Assembly: GCA_040756085.1 (NCBI GenBank)
Contig: JBFMAE010000239.1
Location: 1-5,139 of the forward strand
Length of the DNA: 5,139 bases
Direction: 5' to 3'
Origin: JBFMAE01 sp040756085
Lineage (GTDB): Bacteria; Desulfobacterota; BSN033; UBA1163
Part shown: positions 1 through 5,085 of the stretch, one piece after another
How positions within the stretch are numbered: the stretch's first letter is position 1
Layout: each line of letters starts with the position of its first letter
Made by a program: the position numbers and the translations under genes
Notes under the pieces: generated by a model
Told to the model about the DNA's origin: nothing
Database searches by the model: none
The model's input: only the letters and a program-made list of their open reading frames with translations

Positions 1-216
1 TGGTAAATTTTTTGAAGAACTCTCGGTTTTCTCATGACACCCGCAGGCAGAAAGAAATCCGCCCCGTTGGCTCACACAATAAGGGCAGTTACAACAAGGA
101 GAAAAAGCATCCGGGGAGAGGGCATGGCAAGAGCATTCAAACTTTGTTTTTGGAATGATGAGACTGATATGGAAAATTAAAAGGATAAAAAAGAAAGCAT
201 AATATCTTTTCTTCAT
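1..216 (-). CDS. Cysteine-rich exported protein, N-terminal part (runs off left edge)
   Basis: I do not recognise this family. The frame stays open from the ATG at 214-216 to the window edge (72 codons), so the C-terminus is missing. The start is secure: an in-frame TAA lies four codons upstream, and there is no other Met in the visible part. Residues 2-4 are KKR and residues 7-22 are strongly hydrophobic, which reads as a signal peptide or membrane anchor. The exported part then has eight cysteines, at 28, 30, 41, 42, 44, 47, 58 and 60. They are arranged as CSCH, ten residues, CCNCPYC, ten residues, CGCH. The density and near-symmetric spacing suggest metal binding or several disulfides; this is inference. 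No clear Shine-Dalgarno precedes the ATG. It lies 59 bases after a TlpA-like thioredoxin gene, a plausible redox partner. The reading frame and export signal are well supported; the function is unknown. Confidence 0.72.
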   Translation of the reverse strand, partial: MKKRYYAFFFILLIFHISLIIPKTKFECSCHALSPDAFSPCCNCPYCVSQRGGFLSACGCHEKTESSSKNLP

Positions 217-222
217 GTCAAA

Positions 223-251
223 ATCTTATAAAAATCTCTGTATCTTGTCAA
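223..251 (-). promoter_or_regulatory. Candidate sigma70-type promoter for the cysteine-rich gene
   Basis: On the minus strand a perfect -35 TTGACA (246-251) is followed after exactly 17 bases by TAAGAT (223-228), which matches four of six bases of TATAAT. The -10 ends only 6 bases before the ATG at 216, so initiation at the usual distance would fall at about the A of the start codon and give a leaderless or nearly leaderless message. That agrees with the lack of a ribosome binding site. A second TTGACA overlaps the start codon (216-221), 30 bases away. The short AT-rich region makes a chance match possible. Confidence 0.45.
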
Positions 252-275
252 TATAATTGGAAAATCGTTGAGTCA

Positions 276-800
276 TTACAGTTCAAAATAATCTTTAAGC
301 AAATCCCGCAAGACTCTTTCCTCCTTAAATACCTCCCCGATCAGGATTTCACGGACGATTCCCTGTCGATCAATTAGAAAATTCGTGGGAATGGCATAAA
401 CTCCGTACCTTTTAGCCATCTTTCCTTCAGGATCCAAAGGGACGGAAAAGGTGACATCGAGCTGCGCGGTAAAGGCCAGGGCTACCTCAGCGCTCTGTTT
501 GACATTGACGGCCAAAACAAGAAAACCTTCTTTTTTTAATCTGCGATAATATTTATCGATGACGGGCATTTCGTAACGACAATAGGGACACCAGTCAGCC
601 CAGAATCTCAGAAGCACTACTTTTCCCCTGACTTTGTCTAAGCTCCAGACTTGGCCTTTCAGGTCCTGGCAATTAAAATCAATAGCGGGAGCTCCTAATT
701 TTGGTAGAGACGATTTCTCAGCTTTTTCCTTGCAGGCAAAAGCCAACAAGATGATAAAGAGAAAAACTAATAGGAGCTTTAAAAACTTTGAATTCACCAC
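276..800 (-). CDS. TlpA/ResA-like thiol-disulfide oxidoreductase, probable lipoprotein
   Basis: This is an envelope thioredoxin-fold protein of the TlpA/ResA/AhpC-Redoxin group, 174 residues, a normal length for the family. Residues 5-22 form a hydrophobic signal segment ending in LAFAC, so Cys23 could be lipidated; the lipobox is imperfect, with Phe at -2. The mature part begins with the family's typical GAPAIDF (36-42). The redox site is WCPYC (Cys71 and Cys74), and the cis-proline region is YAIPTNFLID (Pro138). An extra Cys44 lies before the fold core. Such proteins reduce or exchange disulfides in exported partners, for example during cytochrome c maturation; no ccm/res genes are seen here, so the partner is unknown. 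The start is GTG (798-800), overlapping the stop of the gene before it by 7 bases, with only a weak upstream GAAG or a distant AGGGGA. Translational coupling is therefore likely. The family call is firm, the substrate is not. Confidence 0.93.
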   Translation of the reverse strand: MVNSKFLKLLLVFLFIILLAFACKEKAEKSSLPKLGAPAIDFNCQDLKGQVWSLDKVRGKVVLLRFWADWCPYCRYEMPVIDKYYRRLKKEGFLVLAVNVKQSAEVALAFTAQLDVTFSVPLDPEGKMAKRYGVYAIPTNFLIDRQGIVREILIGEVFKEERVLRDLLKDYFEL

Positions 801-1609
801 TTTGGCTTCATTTCCCCTGGCTTAGGTGGGACCCAGTCCTCGGGAATGCAGCATCCTAAAGGCTTAAGTAGCTCTTCATATAAGACTTTCTTGCCTGTTT
901 GCGTATCGATAAACACGGCCCAACCGCCAACCACTGAGGCTGGATGGAGGGCTTCCTCGGGGAAAAAATTAAAAGCATACACCCGATAATAGTCAATCGA
1001 GTTTTTCTTTTTAACCGGATAGATAAGGGTACTTTCAGCCAGTAGCATGCATTTCAGTTTTTTAAAGTCTTTGATTTGCTTCTGGCCAATTTTCAGTGCT
1101 TCTTCGTGACTTATCTTAGAGGTCACCGGCGCTTGAACATGGGGATAAAGTAAAGCGCCCAAAGATTTGATTCGTCCATTGGAATCGATAGCGAATCCAA
1201 GAGAAGATTCATAAATAATCGCACCATGAAAGGTTTGCCAGTAACTCACATACCAAGTATCTGATATTTTTTCAGCTCCTTTCAGTCTCAATTGGTCAGG
1301 CGCAATTTGGAGTAAGGATTTATATTTATTGACAAGTATAGGCCCTGTATGGGTGATCTCTTTCCTTGATAATTTTGAAAAATTTTTAATCTCTAAGAGG
1401 TTCGAATCGATTCCCCGGATGATCAAGGGAGCCCGGGTAAGAGAATCCCATTTGATAGATAATTTTTGGCCTTTATAACGGATAGTCTCGTCGTCCGTTC
1501 TTCCATTACCCTCTGATCCCGGATTTAAGAGAAGGATGAGTATGGTGAAGATAGCTGGTAGGATCGATAAAACAAATTTTGGTTTTTGAGAAGTCCTTGA
1601 AACTAACAA
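794..1609 (-). CDS. Free-standing FTP/PepSY protein resembling a thermolysin-family propeptide
   Basis: This 271-residue exported protein looks like the propeptide of M4 (thermolysin-type) metalloproteases with no protease attached. Residues 12-29 are a hydrophobic signal or anchor. An FTP-like segment runs from about 118 to 151, with TWYVSYWQTFHGAIIYESSL and then a DSNGRIKSLG turn. A PepSY-like segment follows at about 160-243: ISHEEALKIGQKQI, then GGWAVFIDTQTGKKVL, the typical closing strand of these propeptides. There is no HExxH motif, so it is not a protease. The tail after 250 carries adjacent cysteines (253-254) and is rich in Pro and Lys. In the family such domains fold or inhibit a cognate protease; here an inhibitory or chaperone role is only inference. 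It starts with TTG (1607-1609), 2 bases after the livF stop. That start is supported by AAGG at 1617-1620 with 7-base spacing and by the lack of any better start before the signal segment. The family assignment rests on motif recall. Confidence 0.78.
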   Translation of the reverse strand: MLVSRTSQKPKFVLSILPAIFTILILLLNPGSEGNGRTDDETIRYKGQKLSIKWDSLTRAPLIIRGIDSNLLEIKNFSKLSRKEITHTGPILVNKYKSLLQIAPDQLRLKGAEKISDTWYVSYWQTFHGAIIYESSLGFAIDSNGRIKSLGALLYPHVQAPVTSKISHEEALKIGQKQIKDFKKLKCMLLAESTLIYPVKKKNSIDYYRVYAFNFFPEEALHPASVVGGWAVFIDTQTGKKVLYEELLKPLGCCIPEDWVPPKPGEMKPKW

Positions 1610-1611
1610 AT

Positions 1612-2313
1612 TTAGACCTTGACACTTAAATAACGCTCCTGAATATCGGTCGCACTTTCTAGGGCAGAAGGCGTCCCCTCATAGACGACCGTGCCCTTTT
1701 CCATGATATAGACCCCCTGGCAGATATCCTTAATGGCCTTGAGATTCTGTTCCACCAAGAGGATGGTAGTCCCCTTCTCATTGATCGCTTTCACTGTTTC
1801 GGCAATCAATTTGACCAACAAAGGCATCAACCCTTCCATCGGTTCGTCCATCAGCATCAGCCTAGGGTTCGTTATCAGGGCCCTCCCTATAGCCAACATC
1901 TGTTGTTCTCCTCCGGAAAGGGTTCCGGCTTTCTGGGTGAGTCGTTCTTTCAATCTCGGAAAATATTCGAATATATCTTCGAGGGTCCTTTTATCCAACT
2001 CTCCCTTCACTACCGGTATCTTCAGGTTCTCCATCACGGTCAGTTTTGGGAAGAGGTGTCTGCCTTGTGGCATATAGGAAATGCCCATGCGAGGGATTTG
2101 GTAGGGTGGCAGAGCTGAAAGGTTAATATTATCCAGATGGACCGATCCACTTTTGGATGGTACCAGCCCCATAATGGACTTCAGGGTCGTTGATTTCCCT
2201 ACTCCATTTCTACCAATCAGACCAACCAGTTTTCCCTCTTGTACTTCAAGGGATGTATTGTGTAAGACGTGAGATTCTCCGTAATAACAATTCAAATCTA
2301 TTATCTTCAACAT
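1612..2313 (-). CDS. livF: HAAT-family ABC importer ATPase LivF
   Basis: This is the second cytoplasmic ATPase of a branched-chain-amino-acid-type importer; it pairs with LivG to power the LivH-LivM channel. It has 233 residues, close to E. coli LivF (237). All ATPase elements are present: Walker A GRNGVGKST (34-42), Q-loop Gln83 in MPQGRHLFP, signature LSGGEQQ (132-138), and Walker B LMLMDEP with Asp156 and catalytic Glu157. The switch position is Gln189 in LVEQN rather than His, which is usual for LivF and separates it from LivG. The D-loop reads MEGLMP, where Ser or Thr more often starts the motif. The ATG (2311-2313) abuts the livG stop directly (TAA then ATG), with a GGGTAG as weak ribosome binding site, so translation is probably coupled to livG. 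The subunit identity is strong. The real substrate (leucine-type amino acids, urea, amides or aromatic acids) cannot be told without the binding protein. Confidence 0.95.
   Translation of the reverse strand: MLKIIDLNCYYGESHVLHNTSLEVQEGKLVGLIGRNGVGKSTTLKSIMGLVPSKSGSVHLDNINLSALPPYQIPRMGISYMPQGRHLFPKLTVMENLKIPVVKGELDKRTLEDIFEYFPRLKERLTQKAGTLSGGEQQMLAIGRALITNPRLMLMDEPMEGLMPLLVKLIAETVKAINEKGTTILLVEQNLKAIKDICQGVYIMEKGTVVYEGTPSALESATDIQERYLSVKV
1617..1620 (-). promoter_or_regulatory. Ribosome binding site for the FTP/PepSY gene, inside the livF end
   Basis: AAGG lies 7 bases before the TTG start and sits within the last codons of livF. It supports the rare TTG initiation and suggests that ribosomes finishing livF reinitiate here. 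Confidence 0.5.
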
Positions 2314-3063
2314 TTAGCTACCCAAATAAACTTTCTTAACTTCCTGGTTTTCCTTGATTTCCTCCGGAGGCCCCTCCGCAATAATGGATCCATAATGAAG
2401 CACGGAAATGTTATCCGCCAATTCCATCACCACACCCATGTCGTGTTCCACCAGGAGGATGGTTTGCCCTGAAAGCATGCTCCTCATTTTCTTGACCAGA
2501 GCTAGGGATTCCTGACTGTTAAGCCCTGCCGTTGGTTCATCGAGTAAAAGGAGATCAGGATCCTTACTTAAAGCGATTCCCATCTCCAGGATGCGTTGAT
2601 CACCATAGGACAACTCGGAACAGATCAGATGAGCTTTATCTTTCAATCCAGTGAGCTCTAACATGGATTCCGTTTTTCCCTTCACATCCTGCCATTTCAA
2701 TGCCTGTATAAAAGGGTTAAAAAATTTTTTCCGCGATTGAACCGCCGTCCATATATTTTCATAGACGGTCAAACCAGAAAAGAGACTCGTGAGCTGAAGG
2801 GTTCTGGCAATACCGATATGAGAGATCCGGTGGGGACTGAGATTGGTGGTCCCTTTCCCTTTGAAGAAGATCTGTCCACCGGAGACAGGAAGTGTTCCGT
2901 TGATGAGATTAAGTAATGTCGTCTTTCCGGCTCCATTTGGTCCGATCAGGGCCCGGAGCTCCCCTCTCATTACGGAGAGGTTCACCCTGTTGACAGCTAT
3001 TAGGCCACCGAAAGATTTGCTCACCTCTTTAAGTTCCAGGATGAATTCTGTTGTTTCAGGCAC
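2314..3063 (-). CDS. livG: HAAT-family ABC importer ATPase LivG
   Basis: This is the first ATPase subunit of the importer, 249 residues against 255 in E. coli LivG. Walker A is GPNGAGKTT (41-49). The Q-loop is Gln90 in ARTLQLTSLF, a LivG-type context. The signature is LSYGDQ (151-156), the LivG variant of LSGGQ. Walker B is LLLLDEP with Asp175 and Glu176, and the switch histidine is His207 in LVEHDM. The C-terminal stretch GSIIAEGPPEEI (225-236) is the usual end of this ATPase class. Nothing essential is missing, so it should hydrolyse ATP. The start is GTG (3061-3063), 4 bases after the livM stop. It is supported by a strong GAGGGGG (3071-3077) that overlaps the last livM codons. The FILELKEVSKSFGG N-terminus aligns well with the family. 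Confidence 0.96.
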   Translation of the reverse strand: MPETTEFILELKEVSKSFGGLIAVNRVNLSVMRGELRALIGPNGAGKTTLLNLINGTLPVSGGQIFFKGKGTTNLSPHRISHIGIARTLQLTSLFSGLTVYENIWTAVQSRKKFFNPFIQALKWQDVKGKTESMLELTGLKDKAHLICSELSYGDQRILEMGIALSKDPDLLLLDEPTAGLNSQESLALVKKMRSMLSGQTILLVEHDMGVVMELADNISVLHYGSIIAEGPPEEIKENQEVKKVYLGS

Positions 3064-3067
3064 TCGT

Positions 3068-4024
3068 TTACCCCCTCTTAAATCTCGATCGGATGAGGCC
3101 CACTAAACCTTTAGGGGCCATTAAGACCATTAAGACCAGGACAATACCTACAACCAGATCGGTGGCCATCAGAATATCGACCAGATAATGTTCTAAAGAC
3201 ATGACAATACCAGCTCCTAAAGCAGGGCCTATCAAGGTCCCCATTCCCCCAACAATCGTATAAACGACCGCATGTCCTGAAACCGACCAGTGAAGATAAC
3301 CTGCACAGGCATATTTGAGGGTGAGGCTGTAAAGACCGCCAGCCAAGCCGCTTAACCCTCCGGCAATAACAAAGGCGATGAGTTTATAACGCTGGACATT
3401 ATAACCGATCAACTCAGCCCTTTCCTCATTTTCTCTGATCGATATGAAGACCTTCCCCAAAGGAGACTGGACCATTCTTCTCAAAAAGAGATAGGCCATG
3501 GCGACAATGACCAAAACGAAATAATAGTTACCTTTAATATCCATCAAGTTTATTTGAAATAATCCCAGACGGAAAGGACGAGGTGAAAAGGTGAGGCCAT
3601 CCGACCCACCAGTAAAGGAAGTCCAGGTCTCTCCAATGATATTCCCGATAATAGCGAAGATGATGGTAATAATGACAAAATGGATTCCAGTCAGTTTCAC
3701 CGAAAAATATCCTACAAACCAGGCAAAGAGGATGGGAATGACAATGGAGAGGAGAAGGCTCAGTTCTGTATTAAAACCAAATTGTCGCATGAGAATTGTG
3801 ACGGTATAACTCCCCAAGCCAAAAAAGAGGGCCTGTCCAAAGCTTAAGAGCCCTGTGTAGCCGAAGATCAGATCAAAAGAAATGGCAAATAGAATCCATA
3901 CGAAAAGTTCTGTTAAAAAGGTTTGGTAGAAACGGCTTGCAAAAAAGGGAATAATAGCAAATACCATTAAGACAAGCCCGAAGATCAGGGGGAAACCAAA
4001 ATTTTTTATTTTTGAAAAGGACAT
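3068..4024 (-). CDS. livM: HAAT-family ABC importer inner-membrane permease LivM
   Basis: This is the second channel-forming subunit, which pairs with LivH in the inner membrane. It has 318 residues, typical of most LivM proteins; E. coli LivM (425) is longer because of an N-terminal extension absent here. About nine hydrophobic segments can be seen, roughly at 13-31, 37-56, 60-80, 88-105, 114-132, 167-181, 213-233, 253-275 and 286-303. Family motifs are GYTGLLSFGQALFFGLGSY (55-73), TGGSDGL (138-144), a cytoplasmic coupling loop LGKVFISIRENEERAELIGY (189-208) that contacts the ATPases, GGMGTLIGPALGA (259-271) and APKGLVGL near the end. The ATG (4022-4024) is 9 bases after the livH stop, with purine-rich GAGTAGAG before it. 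The N-terminus has no cleavable signal, as expected for a permease. The subunit is clear; the substrate is not determined. Confidence 0.95.
   Translation of the reverse strand: MSFSKIKNFGFPLIFGLVLMVFAIIPFFASRFYQTFLTELFVWILFAISFDLIFGYTGLLSFGQALFFGLGSYTVTILMRQFGFNTELSLLLSIVIPILFAWFVGYFSVKLTGIHFVIITIIFAIIGNIIGETWTSFTGGSDGLTFSPRPFRLGLFQINLMDIKGNYYFVLVIVAMAYLFLRRMVQSPLGKVFISIRENEERAELIGYNVQRYKLIAFVIAGGLSGLAGGLYSLTLKYACAGYLHWSVSGHAVVYTIVGGMGTLIGPALGAGIVMSLEHYLVDILMATDLVVGIVLVLMVLMAPKGLVGLIRSRFKRG
3071..3077 (-). promoter_or_regulatory. Strong ribosome binding site for livG
   Basis: GAGGGGG overlaps the last codons of livM and ends 7 bases before the GTG at 3063. It fixes the GTG as the livG start and couples livG translation to livM. 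Confidence 0.7.
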
Positions 4025-4033
4025 GCTCTACTC

Positions 4034-4885
4034 TTATTCTCCAAAAAGTCCCTGAGGCCTTAACAATAAAACAATGATCATAAATGCCAGAGCGAAGACC
4101 GTAGCAATCGAGGGGGGGACAAAGAGGGAACCGACCCCCTGGATTAAGGAGATCATAATGGCAGCGAGTACAGAACCTTCAAGGTTGCCCATCCCTCCCA
4201 CGATCACGATGATGAAGGCCATGATGAGAACTTCACGGCCCATCATAAATTCGACAGACACAATGGGAGCAGCCAGTACTCCCGAGAAGGCGGCCAAAGC
4301 GGATCCCAAAACAAATGTCCACATATATACTTTTTTTACTGGTATCCCTAAGGCAACGGCCATTTCGCGGTCTTGTACCACGGCCCTCATCCAGAGACCG
4401 TACTTCGTCTTTCTTAAGAATATCCAAAGACCGATCATCAGCGCCATAGAGATCAAAGCGATCACTATACGCATCAATGGGTATTTTAATTCGAAAAGCG
4501 GAAAACTGTAGGCTACAGGTGGAGATATCCTTCTGGGTGAGCCACCAAAGATCATTAGGACCAATTGTTGAAGAGCTAACATCAAACCAAAGGTGCAGAT
4601 AATGGTGATGATAGGTTTATCTTCAATGGTCCTTAGTAAACCCCTCTCCATGAGGATGCCGATCACACCGACACAAAGGGGGGCGATGGCCAGAGCCATC
4701 CAAAAATTTCCCGTCAGTTCAATCAGGTACCAGGCCACAACAGCCCCTAACATATAAAGTGCTCCATGGGCCATATTGATAATATGGAGGAGGCCAAAGA
4801 TCATGTTTAAACCCAGAGCAATCAGGGCCATGATCATCCCCCAAACAATTCCATTCAAAATGGCAACAGCCAAATTGGATATCAC
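4034..4885 (-). CDS. livH: HAAT-family ABC importer inner-membrane permease LivH
   Basis: This is the first channel subunit of the importer, 283 residues against 308 in E. coli LivH. It is a strongly hydrophobic protein with about eight membrane segments. Family motifs are LGLNMIFGLLHIINMAHGAL (24-43), the cytoplasmic coupling loop KYGLWMRAVVQDREMAVALG (161-180), GGMGNLEGS (230-238) and the closing RPQGLFGE (276-283). The start is GTG (4883-4885), backed by AAGGA 8 bases upstream; the first in-frame ATG would fall at residue 17 and cut into the first membrane segment. It is the first gene of the visible operon, with 254 bases of non-coding sequence before it holding a promoter candidate and two palindromes. 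The substrate-binding protein gene, often placed just upstream, is not seen and may lie beyond the right edge. Confidence 0.95.
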   Translation of the reverse strand: MISNLAVAILNGIVWGMIMALIALGLNMIFGLLHIINMAHGALYMLGAVVAWYLIELTGNFWMALAIAPLCVGVIGILMERGLLRTIEDKPIITIICTFGLMLALQQLVLMIFGGSPRRISPPVAYSFPLFELKYPLMRIVIALISMALMIGLWIFLRKTKYGLWMRAVVQDREMAVALGIPVKKVYMWTFVLGSALAAFSGVLAAPIVSVEFMMGREVLIMAFIIVIVGGMGNLEGSVLAAIMISLIQGVGSLFVPPSIATVFALAFMIIVLLLRPQGLFGE

Positions 4886-4893
4886 GAATCTTA

Positions 4894-4898
4894 TCCTT
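4894..4898 (-). promoter_or_regulatory. Ribosome binding site for livH
   Basis: AAGGA lies 8 bases before the GTG at 4885 and supports that codon as the livH start. Its first base overlaps the last base of the candidate -10 box, so a message begun at that promoter would lack it. This favours livH being read mainly from a message begun further upstream. Confidence 0.6.
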
Positions 4899-4926
4899 TT
4901 ATACGCAGCGACAATAGTCGCATCAA
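4898..4926 (-). promoter_or_regulatory. Candidate promoter just before livH
   Basis: On the minus strand TTGATG (4921-4926) and TATAAA (4898-4903) are separated by exactly 17 bases. TTGATG matches four of six bases of the -35 consensus and TATAAA five of six of the -10. The -10 ends 12 bases before the GTG, so the transcript leader would be only about 5 bases and would exclude the ribosome binding site. It is therefore either a weak promoter making near-leaderless mRNA or a chance match. Confidence 0.35.
4908..4921. promoter_or_regulatory. Small perfect dyad in the livH promoter spacer
   Basis: GCGAC, four bases, GTCGC forms a perfect 5-base inverted repeat lying between the candidate -35 and -10 boxes. 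This is where a repressor operator would work, but the arms are short and there is no second copy in the window, so the call is weak. Confidence 0.25.
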
Positions 4927-4932
4927 GAACCC

Positions 4933-4986
4933 GTCATTCCTGCCCCGTATCATGTACGGGGCAAGCTTAGTCGATCCCGGAATGAC
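4933..4986. repeat. REP-like palindromic repeat with nested arms
   Basis: The outer arms GTCATTCC (4933-4940) and GGAATGAC (4979-4986) are perfect inverse complements. Directly inside the left arm is a separate 9-base-pair hairpin, TGCCCCGTA and TACGGGGCA (4941-4949 and 4955-4963), with a 5-base TCATG loop. The right side has an extra unpaired stretch (4964-4978). GTCATTCC-ended palindromes between genes are typical of dispersed REP-type elements, often mobilised by RAYT transposases. No T-run follows on either strand, so it does not look like an intrinsic terminator. Only one copy is in the window, so its repeated nature is inferred from the pattern. Confidence 0.65.
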
Positions 4987-5036
4987 AAACTGCTTAAGAC
5001 TTATGTCGTCATGTATATTTGAATGGAATTTCAATT

Positions 5037-5085
5037 GAAGCCCCTCCCTGCTTCTCCTTCGAAGAGAAGCAAAGGGAGGGGCTTC
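5037..5085. repeat. Long stable inverted repeat upstream of livH
   Basis: A 13-base perfect outer stem (GAAGCCCCTCCCT, 5037-5049, with its complement at 5073-5085) continues after a two-base bulge (5071-5072) into a 7-base perfect inner stem (GCTTCTC, 5050-5056, with 5064-5070). The 7-base loop contains TTCGAA. That gives 20 base pairs in 49 bases. No run of T follows on either strand, so a classical Rho-independent terminator is not supported. It could be a dispersed palindromic repeat or an mRNA-stabilising 3' structure of a gene ending just to its right. A 10-base palindrome TTCAATTGAA (5030-5039) overlaps its left end. Confidence 0.7.

Noticed and set aside
1..216. Heme c attachment in the cysteine-rich protein
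   Set aside because: The motifs are CxCH (28-31 and 58-61), one residue shorter than the CxxCH needed for c-type heme, so it is not called a cytochrome.
634..825. Plus-strand open frame of 63 codons opposite the TlpA-like gene
   Set aside because: It is antisense to the thioredoxin gene and the end of the propeptide-like gene, with no motif.
794..1609. Active M4 metalloprotease
   Set aside because: There is no HExxH or downstream catalytic region; only propeptide-like segments are present in 271 residues.
1733..2077. Plus-strand open frame of 114 codons opposite livF
   Set aside because: It is antisense to a complete, motif-rich ATPase gene and shows no domain of its own.
4233..4427. Minus-strand open frame of 64 codons inside livH in another frame
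   Set aside because: It is embedded in a well-supported gene with no ribosome binding site or family signal.
4074..4511. Plus-strand open frame of 145 codons opposite livH
   Set aside because: It lies fully antisense to livH, is low-complexity (Ile, Lys, Thr, Pro rich) and has no recognisable motif. It is a mirror of the hydrophobic permease codons.
5037..5085. Rho-independent terminator
   Set aside because: The stem is strong, but neither strand has a T-run after it, so I list it as an inverted repeat.
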